Assembly: GCF_001421415.1 (NCBI RefSeq)
Contig: NZ_LMKH01000035.1
Span: 501,470-565,469 of the forward strand
From: Sphingomonas sp. Leaf208
Lineage (GTDB): Bacteria > Pseudomonadota > Alphaproteobacteria > Sphingomonadales > Sphingomonadaceae
Length of the DNA: 64,000 bases
Direction of reading: 5' to 3'
This document shows positions 33,692 to 42,375 of the stretch, piece by piece (the stretch's first letter is position 1; each line of letters starts with the position of its first letter). The notes below the pieces were generated by a model. The model searched no databases. It had not been told where the DNA came from and worked only from the letters and a program-made list of their open reading frames with translations. Both the position numbers and the translations under genes were made by a program.

Positions 33692-34750
33692 CTAGCCCAC
33701 GCCCCATTCTGTCAGCAGCGCCGTGCCATCGGACGTGGGGGCGATCCGGCCCGGCGTGCGGGACAGACGCGGGGCAGGGGCGGCCTGCCAGATGCCGTCG
33801 ACGACGACACCGCGATCGGCCATGTGGCGGTGCGTCGGCACCTCGTCGAGTTCGAGCACTGGCGCAAAACAGGTGTCGGTGCCCTCCAGCGCATCGCACC
33901 ACTCGTCCCGCGACCGGGTCACGAACACGGCGGCGAAGCGTCGCGCGGTTTCGGGCCAGCGCTCGACGATCATCTGGTCCGCCGCGAGGTCGGCGGGGAG
34001 CCCCAGCCGATCGAGCAGATCGGCATAAAATTTCGGCTCGATCGCCCCCACCGAGACGTACCGCCCATCGGCGCAGGTGTAACAGCGGTAGAACGGCGCC
34101 GCGCCGCCGAGCAAATTGCGGTCGCGGTCCATCGACATCACCCCGGCCGGGACCATTCCTGCGAACAGTGCCATCATCGACGAAACCCCGTCGACGATCG
34201 CTGCATCGACGACTTGGCCAAGCCCGGATCGCGCGCGTTCGAGCAGCGCTGCGAGGATACCAGTGACGAGATACAGCGACCCGCCGCCGAAATCGCCGAT
34301 CAGGTTGAGCGGCGGCGGCGGCGGTGTTCCCGGCGTACCGATCGCCGCGAGCGCTCCGCTGAGTGCGATGTAATTGAGATCGTGGCCCGCAACCTGCGCG
34401 AGCGGCCCGGTCTGTCCCCACCCGGTCATTCGCCCATAGACAAGCCGCGGGTTGCGCTTGAGCATCACGTCCGGGCCGAGGCCGAGCCGCTCCATTACGC
34501 CCGGTCGCAGCCCCTCGATCACGACGTCGGCGCGGTCCGTGATCGCCAGCGCCTGATCGCGCCCTTCCGGCGTTCGGATATCGAGCGCAAGCCGTGCGCG
34601 GCCGCGGTCCAGCACGGGATTGCGAAAACCGCCGCCGACCCGCTCGATCCGCAGCACCTCCGCACCGAGATCGGAGAGCAGCATTGCCGCATGCGGACCC
34701 GGCCCGATGCTGGCGAACTCGACGACCCGCAGGCCCGCCAGCGCGGTCAT
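33692..34750 (-). CDS. CaiB/BaiF-family CoA transferase (alpha-methylacyl-CoA racemase-like)
   Basis: A 352-residue family III enzyme. The N-terminal LRVVEFASIGPGPHAAMLLS, the H123 segment AGHDLNYIALSGAL and D153 in IGDFGGGSLY match the His/Asp pair of alpha-methylacyl-CoA racemase, so racemisation of 2-methylacyl-CoA is more likely than CoA transfer. The ATG at 34,748-34,750 gives the usual start; the upstream frame is not supported. It lies 10 bases from the convergent CoA lyase gene. Confidence 0.9.
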   Translation of the reverse strand: MTALAGLRVVEFASIGPGPHAAMLLSDLGAEVLRIERVGGGFRNPVLDRGRARLALDIRTPEGRDQALAITDRADVVIEGLRPGVMERLGLGPDVMLKRNPRLVYGRMTGWGQTGPLAQVAGHDLNYIALSGALAAIGTPGTPPPPPLNLIGDFGGGSLYLVTGILAALLERARSGLGQVVDAAIVDGVSSMMALFAGMVPAGVMSMDRDRNLLGGAAPFYRCYTCADGRYVSVGAIEPKFYADLLDRLGLPADLAADQMIVERWPETARRFAAVFVTRSRDEWCDALEGTDTCFAPVLELDEVPTHRHMADRGVVVDGIWQAAPAPRLSRTPGRIAPTSDGTALLTEWGVG

Positions 34751-34828
34751 GCGCCGATACTCATCATTGCCATGCGATCCGATATCCGCGCTGTTCGGCG
34801 GCAAGGTGCGACCGATGCCGAACCGGAG

Positions 34829-36109
34829 TCAAGAAAGCGTCGGCGAGTCCAGCGGCACCATGTCCTTCAGCATGATGCCGGTGTCGGCGAGGATGGCCCG
34901 GTCGATCACCGCGCCGGCTTCCACCAGCTTGCGCGCCTGGACGTAATCCTTGACAGCCCCCACGCAGTCGAGCGCGATGACGCGGCGGTCGCGCAGGTAC
35001 ACGACCGAGAATTTCCGCGTCGCCAAATCGCCGCGCAGGACCGTGTCGTCATAGCCGATCGACAGTCCTACGGTCTGCAGCTTCAGGTCATACTGGTTCG
35101 ACCAGAACCACGGCACCGCATCATACGCCGCCGGCTGGCCGACGATGTCCTTCGCCACGACGGTCGCCTGGTCGTTCGCGTTCTGCACCGATTCGACGCG
35201 CACCGCCGCCCCGCCGGCAAACCGATTGGCGTGCAACGCGCAGTCGCCGATCGCATACACGTCCGGCACGCTCGTCCGGCATGCGCCATCGACGGCGACG
35301 CCGTTGCCGCCCGCCGCACCAGCGTCGATCAGGGGCGCGACTTCGGGAAGGATGCCGATGCCGACGATCACCATGTCGGCGGCGATGACGGTGCCGTCCC
35401 CCAGCCGGACCCCGGTGACGCGGTCATCGCCCAGAATGCAGTCGACCGACTGCCCCAGCCGCACGTCGACGCCGTGCGCGCGGTGCTCCGCCTCAAAGAA
35501 GCGCGACAGGTCTTCGCCCGCGACACGCGCGAGCACTCGGTCCAGGGCTTCAAGCAGTATGACGGACTTGCCGAACTTGCGCAGCACCGCTGCGGCTTCG
35601 AGCCCGATATACCCGCCGCCGATCACGACCGCGGTCCCGACATCCGGCAGTTCGGCGATCATCCGGTCGGCGTCGGCGCGGTCGCGCACGGTGTGGACAC
35701 CGGTGAGATGATGGCCAGCGCAGGTCAGTCGTCTGGGCGTCCCGCCCGTCGCCCAGACCAGCCGGCCATAGCCGATCGTCGTACCGTCCTCCGTCGTCGC
35801 GGTGTGCCCGACCGGATCGACCGATACGATGCGCGATCCCAGCAGCAGATCGATGCGCTGCTCGGTCCAGAACGCCGCCTGTCGGATCAGGATACGGCCG
35901 AAGACCTTCTCGCCCGACAGATACTCTTTCGACAAGGGTGGCCGTTCATAGGGGAGCTCTGCCTCCTTGCCGACGATCAGGATCGATCCCTCGAAACCGG
36001 TCTTGCGCAACGCGATCGCACACGCCGCACCGCCGTGCCCGCCGCCGACGATGACGACATCGGCGAACACCGGTGTGTCCCGTGGCGCATCGCTCGTCAT
36101 GCTGTCCAT
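34829..36109 (-). CDS. NAD(P)H ferredoxin/rubredoxin reductase-like flavoprotein
   Basis: A 426-residue FAD enzyme. The FAD Rossmann motif VIVGGGHGGAACA is at residues 19-31, then LPYERPPLSKEYL, a second nucleotide-binding motif VVIGGGYIGLEAAAVLRK near residue 155, and DVYAIGDCALH. The C-terminal domain is the ferredoxin-reductase type (VPWFWSNQYDLKLQ). Such reductases feed electrons to cytochrome P450 or ring-hydroxylating oxygenases through a ferredoxin; none lies nearby. AGGG seven bases before the ATG at 36,107-36,109 sets the start. Confidence 0.9.
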   Translation of the reverse strand: MDSMTSDAPRDTPVFADVVIVGGGHGGAACAIALRKTGFEGSILIVGKEAELPYERPPLSKEYLSGEKVFGRILIRQAAFWTEQRIDLLLGSRIVSVDPVGHTATTEDGTTIGYGRLVWATGGTPRRLTCAGHHLTGVHTVRDRADADRMIAELPDVGTAVVIGGGYIGLEAAAVLRKFGKSVILLEALDRVLARVAGEDLSRFFEAEHRAHGVDVRLGQSVDCILGDDRVTGVRLGDGTVIAADMVIVGIGILPEVAPLIDAGAAGGNGVAVDGACRTSVPDVYAIGDCALHANRFAGGAAVRVESVQNANDQATVVAKDIVGQPAAYDAVPWFWSNQYDLKLQTVGLSIGYDDTVLRGDLATRKFSVVYLRDRRVIALDCVGAVKDYVQARKLVEAGAVIDRAILADTGIMLKDMVPLDSPTLS

Positions 36110-36323
36110 TTCGCTACCCTCGTCCACCTGGTGCCCGGTCGAGTAGCACGCCGATCTGCCCTCGTGGTGCGCATTCCTATTGGCGATATCGGATGACCTC
36201 AACTGCAGCCGGCGATCCACCAGTGCGGCGAACACCGTCACTTGCGCGAAGTTAACGTAAAGCGCGCGCGGTGTGTATTAGGCGTCGTGGCCGGGCTCTG
36301 CGTTCGGACGGGGGATTGCCGAA

Positions 36324-37337
36324 GTGATTGCGGACGGAACTGCCGAAATACCCAAGGCGCACGCGTGGGACTCCGACCATCTGCGGCTTGCGGTCACCGC
36401 TGCGGGTGTCGCCCTGTGGGCATGGAACGTCGACACCGACGCCTTCACGATGGATGAGCGCGGCTTCGAGCTTTGGGGCCTCCCGTGGCGCGCCGAAGTC
36501 ACGTTCGAGGAATTGTCGGCGCATATTCATCCGTCCGATCGCGACCGCGTCCACTCCGCCTTCGCCGCCACCCGCGCGGTGCTCGGCAGCTACGAGACCG
36601 ATTTCCGGATCATGATCGGTGAGGAGGTCCGCTGGATCTCGGCGCGCGGGCAGGGCGAGGATGTCGGGATCGTCGGACGGACGATGTTCGGCATCTTCCT
36701 CGACGTCACCGGCCGCAAGCAGGCGGAGGAGGGCAACGAACTGCTCGCCGGCGAGATGAGCCACCGCGTCAAGAATTTGCTGGCGATCGCGAGCGGCCTG
36801 ACCGCGATAACCTCGCGCACCGCGCCGAATACGCAGGACATGGCGCGCGAACTGACCGAACGGTTGAGCGCGCTGGGGCGGGCGCATGATCTCGTCCGAC
36901 CATTGCCGGGCGGGCAGGGCGACGCGGCGTTGCTCGGCGACCTGCTCTCGGTGTTGCTCGCACCCTATGACGACATGGGTGCCTTCAAGGGCCGCATCCG
37001 CGTCGCGGTCGAGCGCATGGGCGTCGGCGAGAATGCCGCGACCGGACTGGGACTGATCATCCACGAACTCGCGACCAACTCGATGAAATACGGCGCGTTG
37101 TCGGCACCGACGGGAACGCTCGACCTGTCCAGCACGGCGACCGACGACGAAGTGATCCTGACCTGGCTCGAACGCGGCGGTCCGGAAGTCGAAAGCCCGA
37201 ATGCCGGAGAAGGCTTCGGCAGCAAGCTCGTCCGCCGTACCGTTGCCGGGCAGCTGGGGGGCTCGATCGCCTATGAATGGTCGACGGGCGGGGTGATCAT
37301 TACGCTGACGATGCGGCGGGACCGGCTTTCGTCCTGA
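36324..37337 (+). CDS. HWE/HisKA_2-type sensor histidine kinase with PAS domain
   Basis: A 337-residue soluble kinase. A PAS domain (about residues 22-130: LRLAVTAAGVALWAWNVDTD to IFLDVTGRKQAEE) precedes the HWE phospho-acceptor H147 in GEMSHRVKNLLAIASG and the ATPase domain with IIHELATNSMKYGALS and GFGSKLVRRTVAGQLGG. No membrane segments are present. This group often feeds the alphaproteobacterial PhyR/EcfG general stress response. The GTG at 36,324 was chosen; GGGGGA lies 8-9 bases upstream. The CsbD stress gene follows. Confidence 0.9.
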   Translation: MIADGTAEIPKAHAWDSDHLRLAVTAAGVALWAWNVDTDAFTMDERGFELWGLPWRAEVTFEELSAHIHPSDRDRVHSAFAATRAVLGSYETDFRIMIGEEVRWISARGQGEDVGIVGRTMFGIFLDVTGRKQAEEGNELLAGEMSHRVKNLLAIASGLTAITSRTAPNTQDMARELTERLSALGRAHDLVRPLPGGQGDAALLGDLLSVLLAPYDDMGAFKGRIRVAVERMGVGENAATGLGLIIHELATNSMKYGALSAPTGTLDLSSTATDDEVILTWLERGGPEVESPNAGEGFGSKLVRRTVAGQLGGSIAYEWSTGGVIITLTMRRDRLSS

Positions 37338-37587
37338 TCGGACTTCTACGCCCGGCCGTCATCACCGGGATAGTAGTTTAGTACCTGATTCGGGTGCAGG
37401 AATACTGCGGAAACATCCGCGGTCCGATGGGTTATGTCTCTGGGCAATATGAGTTTCGGGTCTGCCGGAGCGCGAACTCCTTTGCCCGTGCGACCCTATC
37501 GTTTTCACCAGCGCGGAGCAGCGCGGGATATTCCCGCCGGCTTCGTCGTTTGAAGCCCCATCATCCACGTATCGAAGGAGATCATTC

Positions 37588-37872
37588 ATGAACACCGACA
37601 CCCTCAGCGGCGCAGCAACGGACGTCAGCGGCAAGGTCAAGGAAACCCTTGGCGGCGCGATCGGCGACAAGTCGCTACAGAGCGAAGGCGCGGCGGATCA
37701 GCTGACCGGTACCGTCCAGAAGACGGTCGGCCAGGCCAAGGACGTTGTCGAAGAGAACATCCGTCCGCTGGTCGACTATGTCCGCCAGTTCTCGAAGGAG
37801 CGTCCGTTCACCGCCGCAGCGGTTGCCGGTGTACTGGGTATCGCCCTGATCAACACGCTCCGCGGCAAGTAA
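37588..37872 (+). CDS. CsbD-family stress protein
   Basis: A 94-residue protein: DVSGKVKETLGGAIGDKSLQ is the CsbD motif, followed by an Ala/Gln/Val helix and a C-terminal hydrophobic segment (FTAAAVAGVLGIALINTL, residues 75-92). CsbD proteins are made under general stress; the function is unknown. AAGGAG seven bases before the ATG fixes the start. About 155 bases upstream, GGAAAC (37,409) and GTT (37,431) spaced by 16 bases weakly resemble an EcfG promoter (GGAAC-N16/17-CGTT), so EcfG control is possible. Confidence 0.85.
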   Translation: MNTDTLSGAATDVSGKVKETLGGAIGDKSLQSEGAADQLTGTVQKTVGQAKDVVEENIRPLVDYVRQFSKERPFTAAAVAGVLGIALINTLRGK

Positions 37873-38121
37873 GCGGCGGCGCGTCGCGGCGGGGGCGCAT
37901 GATCGCCCCCGCCGCTATACCGTTACTCGCATTACCGAAGACGTACGACACCAAGCGCACTCGATCGTTGCGCTACCGACAAACAAGCCGCGCCTGGTCG
38001 ATCGAACATCCGACGACCTCATCGCGAACCACGCAACACCAATTCGCTGCAAGTGCGGACCGTGATCCACGGTCGCGCTGCTAAAGAACTATGTCGATCG
38101 GACTTCGGAGAGGAGACCCGC

Positions 38122-38394
38122 ATGACGGATCACACGGATTACGAAACCGATTACGACTCCAACCTCGTCGTGAGACACCGCGATCAGCGATCCGACGACG
38201 ACTGGGACAAGGTCTGGAATACCGACGATCGCAACCGCGATACGCTCCGCAAGATCGAGTTCGGACTGGCGGTGATCGCTGCAGGCGTAGCACTCGTCAT
38301 GGTCCGCGGCGGATGGCTACGGATGACCGCTCGACCGAACCATGTCGTGCCCTCGGCGGCCGATATTCACGTCCAGATGCCGCCGCCGCGCTAA
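38122..38394 (+). CDS. Small single-pass membrane protein, unknown
   Basis: A 90-residue protein with an acidic, Asp-rich N-terminal half (MTDHTDYETDYDS, then DDDWDKVWNTDDRNRD), one membrane segment IEFGLAVIAAGVALVMV (residues 45-61) and a C-terminal tail with Met and Pro. GGAGAGGAGA just before the ATG at 38,122 is a strong ribosome site. It sits between CsbD and Hsp20, so a stress role is plausible, but I do not recognise the family. Confidence 0.65.
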   Translation: MTDHTDYETDYDSNLVVRHRDQRSDDDWDKVWNTDDRNRDTLRKIEFGLAVIAAGVALVMVRGGWLRMTARPNHVVPSAADIHVQMPPPR

Positions 38395-38432
38395 AACCGG
38401 GCGCCTTGAATACATAGCGCCCGAACAAAATA

Positions 38433-38462
38433 ACGACTGCCAGCATTTGGGCTGGCAGTCGT
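38433..38462 (-). terminator. Rho-independent terminator of hsp20
   Basis: ACGACTGCCAGC and GCTGGCAGTCGT form a perfect 12-bp stem with a 6-base loop. Read on the minus strand it is followed by TTATTTTGTTC, a T-rich tract, so it ends the hsp20 transcript 9 bases after the stop. The opposite side lacks a T-tract, so for the convergent small gene it works at most weakly. Confidence 0.85.
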
Positions 38463-38470
38463 CATTCCCG

Positions 38471-38956
38471 TTACGCGGCGGAGCGTTCCGCCTGCTTGTC
38501 TTCGAGACGATCGCCGCTGCGATCATTGGCTGCGGCGCCGGTGATCTCGATCCGGCGCGGCTTCATCGCCTCGGGAATTTCGCGTTTCAGCGCGATGCGC
38601 AGCAGGCCGTTGTCGAAGCTCGCATTCTGGACCTGCACGAAGTCGGCAAGCTGGAAGCGGCGCTCGAACGCACGGGTCGCGATCCCGCGGTGGACGAAGC
38701 GGCCATCGTCGCGTTCGTCGGGCTTGCGCCCGCTGACCGTCAACTGGTTGTTCTGCGCGACGATCTCGATGTCGTCGGGGCGAAACCCGGCGACGGCGAG
38801 CGTGATCTGATAGCTGTCCTCGCTCTCGCGTTCGATATCGAACGGCGGGTAGCCATCGACCGTATCGGTCCGCGCGGTCGCTTCCAGCAAGTCGAACAGC
38901 CGGTCGAAACCAACCGTGGAACGACGGTAAGGCGTAAAGTCGAAGTTCGTCCTCAT
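38471..38956 (-). CDS. Small heat shock protein, Hsp20/IbpA family
   Basis: A 161-residue chaperone that holds unfolding proteins in solution. It begins MRTNFDFTPYRRSTVGFDRL. The alpha-crystallin domain spans about 37-140 (PPFDIERESEDSYQITLAVA, RGIATRAFERRFQLADFVQV, NGLLRIALKREIP). GGAGGA seven bases before the ATG at 38,954-38,956 sets the start. The leader folds as a ROSE thermometer (38,957-39,047), so translation should rise with heat, and a strong promoter and terminator flank the gene. Confidence 0.93.
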   Translation of the reverse strand: MRTNFDFTPYRRSTVGFDRLFDLLEATARTDTVDGYPPFDIERESEDSYQITLAVAGFRPDDIEIVAQNNQLTVSGRKPDERDDGRFVHRGIATRAFERRFQLADFVQVQNASFDNGLLRIALKREIPEAMKPRRIEITGAAANDRSGDRLEDKQAERSAA

Positions 38957-39047
38957 ATCCAAATCCTCCTCATGAGCAATCTGAGCACGAGGAGCACCGG
39001 TAAAGCCGGTGCCCTCAGTCGCCGGACCGATCGACGCGTCCGGCGAC
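38957..39047 (-). promoter_or_regulatory. ROSE-type RNA thermometer in the hsp20 leader
   Basis: Three successive hairpins on the minus strand fill the leader. Stem I (39,018-39,047) is a perfect 10-bp repeat, GTCGCCGGAC and GTCCGGCGAC. Stem II (38,989-39,016) joins GAGG-GCACCGG to CCGGTGC-CCTC with a single bulge. Stem III (38,963-38,980) pairs AUUGCU with AGGAU, which holds the ribosome site; the UUGCU with a bulged G opposite AGGA is the hallmark of ROSE elements. Melting of stem III would free the Shine-Dalgarno when the temperature rises. Confidence 0.8.
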
Positions 39048-39051
39048 CGGG

Positions 39052-39079
39052 AAAATAATTTCGCGTGCCAAGGCGTCAA
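39052..39079 (-). promoter_or_regulatory. Promoter of hsp20
   Basis: On the minus strand TTGACG (39,074-39,079) and TATTTT (39,052-39,057) are separated by 16 bases. This fits a sigma70 promoter; CTTGAC at the -35 also resembles the RpoH -35. Transcription would begin near stem I of the ROSE leader. Confidence 0.55.
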
Positions 39080-39127
39080 GATTTCCGAACGAAATTTTTT
39101 GTACCGGTCGCGAGCGGCGGCGATCCG

Positions 39128-39532
39128 CTACTTGATGCGCTTCCACGACTGCGTCTTGCAGCCGAACCCCGCGAACATGCAGCCTTCGCCGACCAACGTG
39201 CGGGCGTCGATCTGCGTGATCGTGCCGGACACGGTCTGGCCGACATCGGGAATGAAGACCTCGCCGCTCCATCGCCCAGGCTCGTCCTCGACGAAATCGC
39301 GGAACAGTTCCTCGCCGACGAGTTGGTCGACGCCGCCGCGCTGCGCGTCCTCGATCGCAGTGCGGCTCGCCCACACGACCCTCCCGCAGATCGCATCGCG
39401 ACAGCGCTTGAAGGTCACGTGGACGGTGTTGTGCGGGTTGGCCCAGATCCCGGCGGGCGGCGGGGTTCGTGCCGCGACGGGCGCGGCGACCAGCGAGAGT
39501 GCCAGGATTGCGGTCGAATATTTGAAAAGCAT
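39128..39532 (-). CDS. Secreted DUF2147-family protein
   Basis: A 134-residue exported protein. A signal peptide (residues 1-21, ending PVAA) precedes DUF2147 with GIWANPHNTVHVTF, a Cys pair in RCRDAICGRVVWAS, WSGEVFIPD and a C-terminal VGEGCMFAGFGCKTQSW. The family has a lipocalin-like beta-barrel fold and no known function. It lies upstream of the hsp20 promoter on the same strand and is separately transcribed. Confidence 0.85.
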   Translation of the reverse strand: MLFKYSTAILALSLVAAPVAARTPPPAGIWANPHNTVHVTFKRCRDAICGRVVWASRTAIEDAQRGGVDQLVGEELFRDFVEDEPGRWSGEVFIPDVGQTVSGTITQIDARTLVGEGCMFAGFGCKTQSWKRIK

Positions 39533-39722
39533 GTCATCCTCTCGAATTCCCTACCGGATCGAACGTGCCAAACCTCGCTTCGAGCCGTGTCGAAAAGGTA
39601 AAACCGAAATTCCGATTGCCTCTTATGCGGCTGATTTGGCTCAGTATCTAATGGTCCGCGTTGCGATGATTTGGTCGCTACCCTAGATACCGGTATTGGT
39701 GATCATCGATGAGTAGACTGTT

Positions 39723-42344
39723 TTGACTGATATCATCGACAGCGCCGCCAAAAGCGCCCCGAAAATGACGGCGGATGCCGAGCGGATCGCGGCCGAGCTG
39801 ATCGCGCAGGACGTCGGCACCGATCCGTTCGTCGCGGCCGTGCGGGCCACGCGGATGCCGATGATCATCACCAATCCCCGGTTGCCCGACAATCCCGTCG
39901 TCTTTACCAACGACGCGTTCTGCCGGTTGAGCGGCTATAGTCGGGCGGAAATCCTCGGCCGCAATTGTCGCTTCCTGCAGGGGCCGGAGACCGATCCTGC
40001 GACCGTCGTCAAGATTCGCGAGGCGGTGCGGCAGGTCCGGCCGATCGAGATCGACATCCAGAACCACCGCAAGGACGGCGAGCTGTTCTGGAACCGCCTG
40101 TTGCTGGCGCCGGTCTACGATACCGAAGGCGTGCTCGCCTATTTCTTCGCGAGCCAGGTCGATGTGACGCTCGAGCGCGAACGGCTGCAAGGCCTGGAAT
40201 CGAGCAATGCCGCGCTTCTGGCCGAGCTGACCGACCGGTTGCGGATGCAGCAGGAGCAGGAGCGCGAGCTGGCCTTCACGTTGAAGGCTGCGCGCTTCGG
40301 AACCTGGAGCCTGGAGATCGCCAGCAAGCAGCTGACTGCCTCCGATACGTGCAAGGAAATATTCGGCCGCCCCAGCCACGAGCCCTTCACCTACGAGGAC
40401 CGGCTCGAGGCGATCCATCCCGGGGATAGAGCGAAAAGCGTTGCCGAAGTCCGTCGCTGCGTCGCGGAGGGCACCGACTATGACGTGATCTACCGCATCT
40501 ATCGCCGCGATGGAGAACTGCGCTGGCTCGCCTCGCGCGGCCAACCCTTCTTCAACACCGAGGGCGAGGCGTTGCGGATCGCTGGCGTCTCGACCGACAT
40601 CACCGACCAGCGTCGCAGCGAGATCATGCGCGCGGCGCTCGTCGAACTGGGCGACGTGTTTCGTGACACGGACGAACCGGATGATATCTCGTTCGCGGCT
40701 GCGCGGATCATCGGCCAAACGGTTGGGGCGGACCGAGCGGGCTATGGCGAGATCGACGCCGACACGCTCACGATCATGCGCGACTGGAGTGCGCCGCGTG
40801 TCGCGCCCCTTTTCGGCAGCTTCGATCTACGCAGCTTCGGAACGTACATCGACGATCTGAAAAATGGCGACGAAGTGTGTATCGAAGACGCGCACACCGA
40901 TCCGCGGACGCGGTCGACGGTCGCCGCGCTCGAGGCGATTTCCGTCCGCGCGATCGTCAACATGCCGATCATGGAGAATGGCCGGCTGGTCGCGATGCTC
41001 TATCTTGGCAGCGGCCGTGCACGGCAGTGGCGCGCGGACGAGGTGGCGTTCGTTCGCGAGGTCGCCGAGCGCACCCGGATCGCGACCGAGCGGCGGCGCA
41101 CGGAGCAGGAGCTCGCAGCTCTGGCCGCGTCGCTCGAACAGCAGGTCGCGGCGCGGACCGGCGAGCTCCAGCATGCCGAGGACGCGCTGCGCCAGTCGCA
41201 GAAAATGGAAGCGGTCGGGCAGCTCACCGGCGGCGTCGCGCATGATTTCAACAATTTGCTCACCGTCATCCGCTCGGCGACCGACCTGCTGAAGCGTCCG
41301 GATCTGAGCGCGGAACGGCGCGAACGCTATATCGACGCGATCTCCGACACCGCCGATCGTGCCGCGAAACTGACGGGGCAGCTGCTCGCCTTCGCGCGGC
41401 GGCAAGCGCTCCAGCCCGAGGTGATCGACGTGGGACAAAGCCTGCGCGTCATTGCCGATATGCTGGGCACGCTGACGGGCTCGCGGATCGTCATCGACAT
41501 CGACGTGCCCGAGACGCCGCTGTTCACCAACGTCGATCCGAGCCAGCTCGATACCGCGCTCGTGAATATGGCGGTCAACGCGCGTGACGCGATGGACGGC
41601 GCGGGGCATATCCTGATCGCGGTGCGGCCCGCATCGTTCATTCCCGCCGTTCGCTCGCACCCGGCCGTGCCGGGGCGCTATGTCGCAATCTCGATGACCG
41701 ACAGCGGGACTGGCATCGAACCCGAGAAACTGGAGCGGATCTTCGAGCCGTTCTTCACGACCAAGGGGGTCGGGCAGGGCACCGGCTTGGGTCTCAGCCA
41801 GGTGTTCGGGTTCGCCAAGCAGTCCGAGGGCGACATCGTCGTCGAAAGCCCGCCGGGCGAAGGCGCGACCTTCACCCTGTACCTGCCGCAGGTCGACGAG
41901 AGCGACCGTCCGGTCGAGGACGACACCGTCCAGACGCTGGCCGACGGTCATGGAACCTGCGTGCTGGTCGTCGAGGACAATAGGGAAGTCGGGACGTTCA
42001 CCACGCAGTCGCTGGCCGAGCTCGGCTATGTGACGGTGTGGGCGGCCAATGCGCAGGAGGCCTTGGCGGAGCTCGGCAAGGATGCCTCGCGCTTCGACAT
42101 CGTCTTCTCGGATGTGGTGATGCCGGGGATGAACGGCATCGAACTCGGCAAGGCGATCCGCGCCGACCATCCGAGCCTACCGGTCGTGCTGACGTCGGGG
42201 TACAGCAATATCCTCGCGCAGGATGGCACGCACGGGTTCGAACTGCTCCACAAGCCGTATTCGGTCGAGCAATTGTCGCGCGTACTGCGCAAGGCGGCGG
42301 GCTGGGGAAGCGCCGACAGAAGTTCGGACGGCACGTCGCAATAA
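39723..42344 (+). CDS. LOV-domain blue-light hybrid histidine kinase
   Basis: An 873-residue soluble photoreceptor. Domains in order: LOV (about 45-150) with the flavin-adduct cysteine C82 in GRNCRFLQG; PAS (190-300, RFGTWSLEIASKQLT to VSTDITDQRR); GAF (about 315-455); coiled coil (455-490); HisKA with H507 in GGVAHDFNNLLT; HATPase (600-722, with GTGLGLSQVFG); and a receiver domain (744-865) with D797 in FDIVFSDVVMPG. Light would control the kinase and, through the attached receiver, phosphotransfer. The start is a TTG at 39,723; an ATG 14 codons later also keeps the LOV domain. No partner regulator is adjacent. Confidence 0.92.
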   Translation: MTDIIDSAAKSAPKMTADAERIAAELIAQDVGTDPFVAAVRATRMPMIITNPRLPDNPVVFTNDAFCRLSGYSRAEILGRNCRFLQGPETDPATVVKIREAVRQVRPIEIDIQNHRKDGELFWNRLLLAPVYDTEGVLAYFFASQVDVTLERERLQGLESSNAALLAELTDRLRMQQEQERELAFTLKAARFGTWSLEIASKQLTASDTCKEIFGRPSHEPFTYEDRLEAIHPGDRAKSVAEVRRCVAEGTDYDVIYRIYRRDGELRWLASRGQPFFNTEGEALRIAGVSTDITDQRRSEIMRAALVELGDVFRDTDEPDDISFAAARIIGQTVGADRAGYGEIDADTLTIMRDWSAPRVAPLFGSFDLRSFGTYIDDLKNGDEVCIEDAHTDPRTRSTVAALEAISVRAIVNMPIMENGRLVAMLYLGSGRARQWRADEVAFVREVAERTRIATERRRTEQELAALAASLEQQVAARTGELQHAEDALRQSQKMEAVGQLTGGVAHDFNNLLTVIRSATDLLKRPDLSAERRERYIDAISDTADRAAKLTGQLLAFARRQALQPEVIDVGQSLRVIADMLGTLTGSRIVIDIDVPETPLFTNVDPSQLDTALVNMAVNARDAMDGAGHILIAVRPASFIPAVRSHPAVPGRYVAISMTDSGTGIEPEKLERIFEPFFTTKGVGQGTGLGLSQVFGFAKQSEGDIVVESPPGEGATFTLYLPQVDESDRPVEDDTVQTLADGHGTCVLVVEDNREVGTFTTQSLAELGYVTVWAANAQEALAELGKDASRFDIVFSDVVMPGMNGIELGKAIRADHPSLPVVLTSGYSNILAQDGTHGFELLHKPYSVEQLSRVLRKAAGWGSADRSSDGTSQ

Positions 42345-42375
42345 AGAAGCGGCTGTCGATCCGCGCGCGAAAGGC

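Noticed and set aside
33545..36196. Plus-strand frame of 883 residues
   Set aside because: It runs across the CaiB-type and flavoprotein genes in antisense, with Arg/Asp/His-rich composition and no recognisable domain.
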